The translations under genes and the position numbers were made by a program. A DNA stretch of 64,000 nucleotides from Photobacterium obscurum. GTDB lineage: Bacteria; Pseudomonadota; Gammaproteobacteria; Enterobacterales; Vibrionaceae. Positions 27,988 through 35,173 of the stretch are shown piece after piece. The notes under the pieces were generated by a model, which did no database searches, was not told the DNA's origin, and saw only the letters and a program-made list of their open reading frames with translations. Location: NCBI RefSeq assembly GCF_026191635.1, contig NZ_JAKRRW010000001.1, positions 186,001 through 250,000 on the forward strand, read 5' to 3'. The number at the start of each line of letters is the position of its first letter. Within the stretch, counting starts at the first letter, position 1.

Positions 27988-28302
27988 ATGCAGGTACTTA
28001 GCGCACGACCTTACTTTGAACACAAAACTCAGGAATGCAATGTGTGGGTCGGGAGTGGGATGTTTTGTCTTAGGACGCTGGAGGGGAATTTTACTTCTGA
28101 AGACCACGTTCTTGTCGCCCAGATCACTCAATTAGATGGGGCTGTATGCTATTACGCGTGTTTCCAGGGTAATAAAGTGCGAATTGACGAAGGGATGTTC
28201 CGGGCACTTTCCGGGGCGTTCTGTGCGGGTGATGTGGCGCCTATCGATGCATTCTTTCATCAGGCTGTAGAGGGTTACTGGCTGAACATGATGCACGACT
28301 AG
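27988..28302 (+). CDS. hypothetical island protein, paralogue of the gene at 23868
   Basis: The open frame starts at 27946, but the ATG at 27988 corresponds to the start of its paralogue and follows GGAG by 10 bases; this gives 104 residues. MQVLSARPYFEHKTQE, NVWVGSGMFCLRT and EGNFTSEDHVLV align closely with the other copy. Family not recognised. It is divergent from the UmuD-like operon and shares the LexA-box region, which may make it damage-inducible. A CAACCTGCC/GGCAGGTTG hairpin (28316-28324, 28348-28356) follows the stop. Confidence 0.65.
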   Translation: MQVLSARPYFEHKTQECNVWVGSGMFCLRTLEGNFTSEDHVLVAQITQLDGAVCYYACFQGNKVRIDEGMFRALSGAFCAGDVAPIDAFFHQAVEGYWLNMMHD

Positions 28303-28696
28303 TCATTCATTGACACAACCTGCCCAAGGCTGACTTAGACGGCTCCTGGCAGGTTGCATAGACTGTACTGACTCCATACCCGGTCTAGCACTCTACGATA
28401 TAAGATGTGATGCAATCGGACAGTTATGGGAAGCAACTTCTAGCTGTCACAAACACGGAATTGGACAAAAGTGAGTCAGTGATTTTGCTAATTTAGCTAT
28501 TAATGAATTAGTTCAAGTATGGAAAGGAACTCTGACTGCAGCTTATTCGCACATAACACTCAAGGTTTTGATGTAGTAGCAACTACATCAAAGTAATTGA
28601 ATCCAGTTAACTTCTTAATTTTGTGATGATATCAACTTCAATTGTCGATGCGGTTGATATCATATTGCAACGACTAGGCTGATATAAAAGAAGATT
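28303..28696. promoter_or_regulatory. region before the DUF2971 gene, with operator-like inverted repeat
   Basis: No gene seen. ATGATATCAAC (28626-28636) and GTTGATATCAT (28653-28663) form a perfect 11-bp inverted repeat 34 bases before the DUF2971 start, a likely operator. A stretch at 28438-28470 (TTCTAGCTGT ... CACGGAATTGGACAAAA) resembles one at 29784-29820 beyond the gene. Confidence 0.5.
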
Positions 28697-29554
28697 ATGG
28701 CAATAGACCCGGCATATAAGTTCATGAGTGGTGAGTGCTACCATCTCAAAGGCTTACGAGAAAACACTGTGTGGTTTTCTAGTGTTAAAGACTTAAATGA
28801 TCCCTATGAAGGGCGTGTGAGCCTAAAACAAAGCGATGTATCACTAATTGACAGAAAACTTGCCCTTACTTATGTTTTTGACGAAGAAAATAAAGATCTA
28901 AAGAAGTCTCGTAAGGAAGTTGAATCATTCCTAAAAAGAGTTGGTATAGATAGATTCAATGAGCATATAGAAAAGAATACGAAGAGGCACTTTGAGGATT
29001 TTTTAAGGTTCCACCATGAGCAACGCCATGTACTCTCATTATCTCGAGCGAGTCAGCCATTAAACAAAAATCCTATACCAGAGCCTCTTAGTTTAATGAT
29101 GATGTGGGGCCATTATGCTAATGGCTTTAGAGGGATGTGTGTTGAGTATGACTATCACGAACTAGTAAGAAGTATCAATGTATTAAACGACATTGCGGTA
29201 TCTGCTAGGACGGTTGATTATGTTGAAGGAACTCTCCCAACAATAGAAACAAAAACAATCCTTGATGACATAGTTTATAAAACCGGAAACACTTCGAGAG
29301 AAATACTCAGAGCTTACTGTACCAAGCACAAAGCTTGGGATTATGAAAATGAAGTCAGGGTTATCAGTCAGCTTCACGGAGTTAACAGGCATAGTGAAGA
29401 AAGTATTAACAGAGTCTTTGTTTCAGACCAAAACCCAGCATTAATTGAAAAGGTCAAGAGTATCCTTAAAACCAAAAAGCAAAAGCCTGAGTTACTGAAG
29501 GTTTCATTACATAAGAAAGAGTTCGGCTTCTACTTTAAGGCCATTGAATACTAA
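28697..29554 (+). CDS. DUF2971 domain protein
   Basis: The 285-residue soluble protein has the three landmarks of DUF2971: WFSSVKDLNDPYEG near residue 26, LMMMWGHYANGFRGMCVEYD near residue 135 and KHKAWDYENEVRVI near residue 213. The biochemical activity is not established. Such genes turn up often on mobile elements and beside phage-defence genes, so a defence or abortive-infection role is possible here (inference). It is monocistronic, with an operator-like palindrome upstream. Its DNA is AT-rich compared with the backbone. Imperfect direct repeats flank it, suggesting it was added as a unit. Confidence 0.7.
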   Translation: MAIDPAYKFMSGECYHLKGLRENTVWFSSVKDLNDPYEGRVSLKQSDVSLIDRKLALTYVFDEENKDLKKSRKEVESFLKRVGIDRFNEHIEKNTKRHFEDFLRFHHEQRHVLSLSRASQPLNKNPIPEPLSLMMMWGHYANGFRGMCVEYDYHELVRSINVLNDIAVSARTVDYVEGTLPTIETKTILDDIVYKTGNTSREILRAYCTKHKAWDYENEVRVISQLHGVNRHSEESINRVFVSDQNPALIEKVKSILKTKKQKPELLKVSLHKKEFGFYFKAIEY

Positions 29555-29954
29555 ATAATGAGCTGATTCTTCTCGAGCCTGTAGAGACGTTACAGGCATA
29601 AAAAATCAATCAAATGATGATTTAGTGAAGCGGTGCGTAAACAGCCGCCAACACGTTTTGGGGACACTTTCGAGCTAGAAAGTGCCAACTGTTAACGATT
29701 CTGGACAAAAGCGCCTTGGCCACCTCATACGGAATCTACCCTTCGAATAACTTTTGGTATCTCAAAACACAACGACCACAGCTTTCTAGCGGTGGCCAAG
29801 TTGCACGGGAATGGACAAATTAGCTTTCAATCTTGATCAGATTTACTTTATGCAGGATTTACTAGAAAGTATGCAGTATCCCGCTCCCACCTGAAGCTCT
29901 TATGCCTCAAAACGATTTATTCTCATAATTTAAGCTATGAAAATAGCTCATACA
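29555..29954. other. island intergenic segment with inverted repeats
   Basis: No gene seen. CTTGGCCACC (29715-29724) and GGTGGCCAAG (29791-29800) form a perfect 10-bp inverted repeat 66 bases apart. CACTTTC..GAAAGTG near 29668 is a smaller one. Confidence 0.4.
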
Positions 29955-30947
29955 TCAACATCTAACATGCCCTGGTGAAACACCAGTCCAAGAGCTGTAT
30001 GCACGAATAAACGAGTTAGTCTCTTGAAAGCCCAACAAAAACGATACTTCAGTAATAGGTAGATCTGTTTCTTTCAAATAGTAATGAGCCAGCTCTTCTC
30101 TAACTTTATGAAGAATCGACTGATAGCTGTTACCTTCCGCTGATAGCTTACGTTGCAGAGTTCTCTTACTCATTGCCATTTGTGATGCCACTACCTCAAT
30201 GGAGCTTTCTCCCTGCGGAAGTAAGTCCATTAGATGAGTATAAACTGTTCTCGATGTAGTATGGTTGCTTTCCATTGCTTCAAGCTTCTTGCGTAGTTCA
30301 CTGTCAAATATGCTCAACATGCTTTGGTTGTTAGTCAGAAATGGTACTCGCGCATCTTTACTTGAGAACACAACCTTCGTCGCAGAACCTTGTGCAATTT
30401 CACAACCAAAATAATCGATATAAGCACTCAAATTCCGTGGTAGCTCGGGCAAAACCACCTTAATTGGATTAATGCTTTGACGTGTCGCTAAACGAGTAAG
30501 CTGAGTAAAAAACACCAATTCAGTCAGGCTTAATGAGCTTGGTAGCGCACTGGTAAACCCGTAACAGCTAATTTCAATCTCAGTCGTTGCATCAGTTTGA
30601 TCTAACCTAAGCTCCATAGGGCCGATTAAAGGCTTATACTCCTGTAATCTTTTAATTGCTGAATTCAGGTTAGGGCTGCAAATAGCAGCAAAGATCGGTA
30701 CATCAAAGGACTCAAAACTCATCACTTCTGCTAGCTTCAAGGCCAGCTCGATACCTTGTACCTGAGCAGCCTTATCTATGCCTTGCCACAGTTGAAAGTA
30801 TTGAGATGGCGACAGTTGTACCTTTTTCTGTTCAAATAAGCCCAATGGCAACTCAGCGTAACCGAGCACTACTTGCAGGTTGATACCAAGGTCTTTGAAT
30901 AGAACCTTCCAATTTGGTGGAATGACAAATTTATCTGCTCTTTTCAT
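29955..30947 (-). CDS. AraC-family transcriptional regulator
   Basis: The 330-residue protein has an N-terminal ligand-binding region of the type found in OruR/ArgR-like AraC proteins (helical, with the typical QYFQLWQGIDKAA stretch near residue 48) and two C-terminal helix-turn-helix motifs: VVASQMAMSKRTLQRKLSAE (near residue 250) and ITEVSFLLGFQETNSFIRAY (near residue 297). It starts 19 bases after the SDR gene and is probably in its operon; such regulators often control a neighbouring lipid- or steroid-related oxidoreductase. The ligand is unknown. Confidence 0.9.
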   Translation of the reverse strand: MKRADKFVIPPNWKVLFKDLGINLQVVLGYAELPLGLFEQKKVQLSPSQYFQLWQGIDKAAQVQGIELALKLAEVMSFESFDVPIFAAICSPNLNSAIKRLQEYKPLIGPMELRLDQTDATTEIEISCYGFTSALPSSLSLTELVFFTQLTRLATRQSINPIKVVLPELPRNLSAYIDYFGCEIAQGSATKVVFSSKDARVPFLTNNQSMLSIFDSELRKKLEAMESNHTTSRTVYTHLMDLLPQGESSIEVVASQMAMSKRTLQRKLSAEGNSYQSILHKVREELAHYYLKETDLPITEVSFLLGFQETNSFIRAYSSWTGVSPGHVRC

Positions 30948-30966
30948 ATCAATACTTACACTTAAG

Positions 30967-31743
30967 CTATTTCTTTTCCATAACCTGGCGTGACATTTTA
31001 AGCACTGATTTACGTGGCAATAGAGGGAAAATCCAGTTAAACATAAACTTCAGGGATGATTCGTTGAATACTACCAACTCTCCAGTTTCCATAGCTTTAT
31101 AGCCGCACTCTGCTACAGACTGAGGTGATTTTGCATTCTTCCACGCGTCAACGCCTTCCAAGTTACCCGCTGCAACAAAACCAGTAGCAACCGTGCCAGG
31201 GCAAAGCGCTGTAACTGTCACGTTGTTATCTTTTACTTCTTCAGCAACTGCTTGGCTAAATGAGGTAACGTAAGACTTGGTTGCGTAGTATACCGCCTGT
31301 AAAGGGCCTGGCATAAATGATGCCGTTGAAGATACGTTCAGGATCCTCCCCTTGTTACGCTCAACCATGCCTTTTAGGTATAGGTGAGTCAGGTTAGTCA
31401 GTGTCACCATATTTACTTGCATCATTGATTGCTCATCAGCAAGAGAACGTTCGTGGAATTTACCGTGGCCACCAAAACCCGCATTGTTGATTAGCGTGTC
31501 GATCTGAAGGCCAAGTGCTTCAGTCTGTTCAAACAATGATTGTGCTGCATCGGATTGTGATAAATCTGAGGTTATCACATCAACTTTTACACCGTACTCT
31601 TCTTCAAGCTCATTTTTCAGTGCGATAAGTTTCGCTTCAGAGCGTGCGACCAGAACCAGATCGCCATTTTTACGAGCGTGAATTTTTGCTAGCTCAAGAC
31701 CGATACCACTAGAAGCGCCTGTGATTAATGCTGTGTTTGACAT
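30967..31743 (-). CDS. short-chain dehydrogenase/reductase
   Basis: The 258-residue protein is a classical SDR: nucleotide-binding TGASSGIG at residues 8-15, NNAGFGG near residue 86 and the catalytic Ser ... YYATKSY near residue 155. It fits the DltE-like COG0300 group, with a hydrophobic C-terminal segment (FMFNWIFPLLP) that may associate with the membrane. The substrate cannot be told. It leads the SDR-AraC pair, read leftward within the island. Confidence 0.92.
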   Translation of the reverse strand: MSNTALITGASSGIGLELAKIHARKNGDLVLVARSEAKLIALKNELEEEYGVKVDVITSDLSQSDAAQSLFEQTEALGLQIDTLINNAGFGGHGKFHERSLADEQSMMQVNMVTLTNLTHLYLKGMVERNKGRILNVSSTASFMPGPLQAVYYATKSYVTSFSQAVAEEVKDNNVTVTALCPGTVATGFVAAGNLEGVDAWKNAKSPQSVAECGYKAMETGELVVFNESSLKFMFNWIFPLLPRKSVLKMSRQVMEKK

Positions 31744-32208
31744 AATGATTACCCCTTTGGAAAACTGCTTTATTGTCCAGTTGCGTTAGCTGATGACGGT
31801 AGTATAGGTAATCGATTTACGCCATGAGACATCAAAAGACGACATCGCTTATTCAAATTGTGCCAATATGACATAGCACTTGAATAGCTGTCGTTCATCA
31901 ATGATACATTTTCTGTGTTCTGATTTACCGAGGAAGCATAATCATGCATCAGAAAGTCTCTGGTTAGATTCGCTGATTTTGAAAGAAACTGGGAGTTTTT
32001 AAGCACCGTCCCTTAGCCACCTGTCATGAGGAAATGTACTGTGATTTCAGTGGCACGCTCTGCCACTGAGTAATTACGTTAAATTGCTATGGGGCAAAAG
32101 CTTGATAGAGTTACGATGGCACCTGTCAGCTTAGCTCACGCTCTGATTCCCAAACTAACAGATTGAGCCTCATCTATTCCACATAGAGCCGGCCAGTTCA
32201 TTTAAAAC
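31744..32208. other. island intergenic segment
   Basis: No convincing gene. It should hold the SDR promoter. CAGTGGCA/TGCCACTG (32048-32055, 32061-32068) is a small perfect hairpin after nudC, without a T-run. Confidence 0.4.
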
Positions 32209-33123
32209 TTATGTTTGATTGAGCCATTGCTCCATCAAAAAACTGGAAATCGAATCTTTACGTGGTAACTTGTAGCCATCAACATCATCATTATATTCAG
32301 CGAACCGTGCTAGTTCATCACGAGAGAACCATTTTGCTGACTCTATTTCATCTTCATCAATACTGATTTGGTCAGTCTCAGCGTTAGCGATAAACCCGAC
32401 CATCAAGCTAGATGGAAATAACCAGGGCTGTGAAGCAATATACTTAACATCACCGACTATTATTCCGGATTCTTCAAACACTTCACGCCTGACTGTTTGT
32501 TCAAGCGTTTCACCTTGGTCAACATAACCAGCTAGGCAGGAATAAACACCCTTTACCCAGCTTTTCTGTCGTCCAAGTAATATTCGCTCTAGCCCGTCTT
32601 CAAATTGCTTTGTTACCGTCATAATGACCGCAGCATCGGTACGAGGGAAAGTTTGGTGCCCGCATTTTTCATTTGAACACACAAGCGAGTGTCCACCTTC
32701 TATGGAGCGTGTATGTTGCCCACAGCGGCCACAAAAACGATTATTCTTATGCCAGTGACATAATCCCCGGCTCAACATCAGAAAAGAGGCTGTGTCGTTA
32801 TCTAAGTGCGAGGCTATCTGCCTAAGCTCATTCCACTTGCCTTGGTTCAATAGATGGCTATCTAGCTCCATGCCCGTAATATCGATGGCGAACATAGGCT
32901 GGCTGGATTGCACGCCAAGAAAGACCATTTCCGAGTCTTCTAACGCAGAAGAAACGATTTGTTCATAGCTGAAGATAATCGGCCGGTATGAGTCTCCACA
33001 TACTAGGTTCTTGTCATCACAAAGGACAAGAAAACCAGCATTTAGCTTTTGCTCTTTAACCCAGGCACTATCTTTCCGTTGAGAAGAGCATCTATCAAGT
33101 GTCATCGCAGAGAATCTAAGCAT
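32209..33123 (-). CDS. nudC: NADH pyrophosphatase / NAD-cap hydrolase (NudC)
   Basis: The 304-residue protein has the NudC zinc ribbon (CGRCG ... CSNEKCG, near residues 131-155), a full Nudix box (GYVDQGETLEQTVRREVFEE, near residue 196) and the SQPWLFPSSLMVGF motif that identifies NADH pyrophosphatases. NudC splits NAD(H) to NMN(H) and AMP and removes NAD caps from RNA. Its ATG overlaps the last codons and stop of the 488-aa recombinase gene (8 bases shared, ATGCTTAG), with GAGGAG 10 bases upstream, so it is translationally coupled to the mobility operon. Finding a NudC fixed to an integrase module is unusual. Confidence 0.92.
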   Translation of the reverse strand: MLRFSAMTLDRCSSQRKDSAWVKEQKLNAGFLVLCDDKNLVCGDSYRPIIFSYEQIVSSALEDSEMVFLGVQSSQPMFAIDITGMELDSHLLNQGKWNELRQIASHLDNDTASFLMLSRGLCHWHKNNRFCGRCGQHTRSIEGGHSLVCSNEKCGHQTFPRTDAAVIMTVTKQFEDGLERILLGRQKSWVKGVYSCLAGYVDQGETLEQTVRREVFEESGIIVGDVKYIASQPWLFPSSLMVGFIANAETDQISIDEDEIESAKWFSRDELARFAEYNDDVDGYKLPRKDSISSFLMEQWLNQT

Positions 33124-34582
33124 GGGCTACTTGCTCCTCCTCGCTTTCTTCATTCGCATTGTTTTCTTTATCAATCTTGATGGCGAGGTTAATGTCCATT
33201 TCAAAGGCATCGATGAGTGAGCGCATTTTTTCGATAATTTCGGTCGCGGTAACCCTGGAATTCTTCAAGTCAGCCTTCATGGTCTCAAGCTCATCTTTAA
33301 CCAAACCAACTGCTGATTTCAACGATACCGCATTGTATGTCTGTCTCACCCCTGCCAAATCTGAGAAGGCAAGGTTTATGTATGTGTTTAAAGAGTATGG
33401 CCGTGTATGACCAGACCATTGTTGCAATTGCATTTTAAACTGCTCGGTATTTAACAATGCTCTGTTGAACTCATCCTTATTCTTAAACTTGTGCTCTAAG
33501 ATGATTTGCTTCAATCGCTCAGTCAGATAAGCATGTCGTATCAAGTGTGCAAAGCACTCATCAGTGATACCTGCGGCATGCTTGTACTTGTTAAAGTATG
33601 TGCTGATGGTGTCTGGTTTAAGAGGTGTTCCCCTTCTAATATCGATAAACACAAACCCATGATCATTTTCTTTACCGATTGTCCCCTTAATAATTTTACG
33701 TCGGACTTTAGTAATATACTCTTTCAAGTTATGCAAAAAAGTCACTGGCACAGGGACTTGGCGCGTATGCTCTTCCTTCCGTTTAAGCGTGGTAAACTGC
33801 AAATTAACTGTATCACTTTTTCCGCTCTTGGCCTTTCTGAGTGCTTCCCTGACATCGTCAACATGCAGTAGCATGACCTCGGTACGTCTTGCACCAGTCT
33901 GCTCTAATGACTGATATATCATAGTGTCACGTGATTTGACGTAAGGATTTTTATGTTCGTCAATCTGCTTCTTGATGGCGGCAGCAGCAGAGTCCGCAAT
34001 AGGCAACCGCTTATTCGCTGAGTCACCCTTTGGAATTGAGCCGTGGGTATATTGAAACGTTATCCTAGGCTCTTTCATCCCCTCAACAAATGTTTTGACT
34101 TCCTTCTTTTCAACCTTAATGGCATGAAAATCCTGATCACCAATCAAGGTTTCGTCACCATGAAAATCAGCGACAGTCCTTAGAAAGTCAATACAGGTTT
34201 GTCCAATCATTCTGACTTGATTAATCCCCCTCACTCGCTTGCCAAACTTGTTGGTTTCATGGTGAATAAAGTGAATAAAATCTCCAAATCGATCATCATT
34301 TAACGCAGTAAACGCCCATCCCCTGCTATAACAGTAACGGATCAGGTGCGATATATGTGAAGCGTAGGTTTTCGGCGTTCCACCGTCTTCCGTCCTTTGT
34401 GACAATGAGCGGCTCCATAACCCCAACATATAAACATTGGCTTCTGTGCAAGGAACACCATCAGGATATTTGATGAAAGGTAACTTTTTCGCCTTTTTTG
34501 TATGGAGATTATTTTTTCGCTCCGGCGAATAGGCTGTCCACATTTCAAACTCAGACTGAATACAATTATAGAGCTGGGCCAT
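33116..34582 (-). CDS. tyrosine recombinase, 488 aa (fourth gene of the mobility operon)
   Basis: The tyrosine-recombinase boxes are clear: box I TGARRTEVMLL (Arg near residue 231), box II HLIRHAYL (near residues 346-353) and box III WSGHTRPYSLNTY, with the likely nucleophile Tyr near residue 401. An N-terminal core-binding region (residues about 45-140) and an extra C-terminal helical, acidic tail make it longer than XerC/D-like enzymes. It starts 12 bases after the 192-aa gene. It would cut and join the island ends together with the two larger paralogues. It could correspond to the recombinase of gamma-mobile-trio or Tn554-like modules, which needs profile searches. Confidence 0.88.
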   Translation of the reverse strand: MAQLYNCIQSEFEMWTAYSPERKNNLHTKKAKKLPFIKYPDGVPCTEANVYMLGLWSRSLSQRTEDGGTPKTYASHISHLIRYCYSRGWAFTALNDDRFGDFIHFIHHETNKFGKRVRGINQVRMIGQTCIDFLRTVADFHGDETLIGDQDFHAIKVEKKEVKTFVEGMKEPRITFQYTHGSIPKGDSANKRLPIADSAAAAIKKQIDEHKNPYVKSRDTMIYQSLEQTGARRTEVMLLHVDDVREALRKAKSGKSDTVNLQFTTLKRKEEHTRQVPVPVTFLHNLKEYITKVRRKIIKGTIGKENDHGFVFIDIRRGTPLKPDTISTYFNKYKHAAGITDECFAHLIRHAYLTERLKQIILEHKFKNKDEFNRALLNTEQFKMQLQQWSGHTRPYSLNTYINLAFSDLAGVRQTYNAVSLKSAVGLVKDELETMKADLKNSRVTATEIIEKMRSLIDAFEMDINLAIKIDKENNANEESEEEQVAHA

Positions 34583-34594
34583 CAGACAACACCT

Positions 34595-35173
34595 TTAAAG
34601 TTCTTTGTTGTTGATAAGGGTGACATTATTAGACATCGCCTTTAAAAGGTGTTTGTTGTTGATAAAGCTGACCTTCGCGCTGATTTTTTTGCGTTGCTCT
34701 ACCCAATCAGCCTGCAATTGCCGACTTCCAGATCTCTCAGCATAGTTACTTGCAGTTTCCTTGATGTCAGTTAATAGGCCTGTCATCATGGCGTTGTGGA
34801 TCGTTAGCATTTCAACCTCTTGCTTTAATTCTTCCACTTGCAGCTTTAAGCCCGCTTTTGTTTCTGGATTAGGCCTTTCTTTTTTGCCTATTGTTGCATT
34901 TAATTCCTTTAATGCATTTATTCTTCGTTGATCGAGTCCAGCGTAGCCATCTTCCAGCACCAGATTAGCATTTGATTCTTGTGTGTTCTTCGCGCAAGGC
35001 ACAATGTACCTGCTAGTGTCTTCATAGTTTGCAAAGGCTCCCTGGCTCTTTAAAACATCACGCAGTGACTTATCTGCAACAAAGTCGGCAGGTTTTTGAA
35101 TAATCTCACGCAGAAACTCATCTGCAGCCAGTACCGATTGCTGGTTTATTTCTTTTTGGGTCATTTCTTTCAT
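34595..35173 (-). CDS. small coiled-coil protein of the mobility operon
   Basis: The 192-residue protein begins one base into the stop of the 788-aa gene (TGATG). The N-terminal half is globular and helical, and residues about 105-140 form a strong coiled coil (LKLQVEELKQEVEMLTIHNA). The last 25 residues contain two copies of V(S/T)(F/L)INNK, from a duplication of about 30 bases in the DNA (34592-34624 and 34639-34672). Position and design recall TnpC of Tn554, a small accessory that steers transposition, and also GmtX-like proteins; similarity is structural only, as far as I can see. Confidence 0.7.
   Translation of the reverse strand: MKEMTQKEINQQSVLAADEFLREIIQKPADFVADKSLRDVLKSQGAFANYEDTSRYIVPCAKNTQESNANLVLEDGYAGLDQRRINALKELNATIGKKERPNPETKAGLKLQVEELKQEVEMLTIHNAMMTGLLTDIKETASNYAERSGSRQLQADWVEQRKKISAKVSFINNKHLLKAMSNNVTLINNKEL

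Noticed and set aside
31770..32006. 78-codon minus-strand frame before the SDR gene
   Set aside because: No ribosome site, no family resemblance, and it would overlap the expected SDR promoter region.
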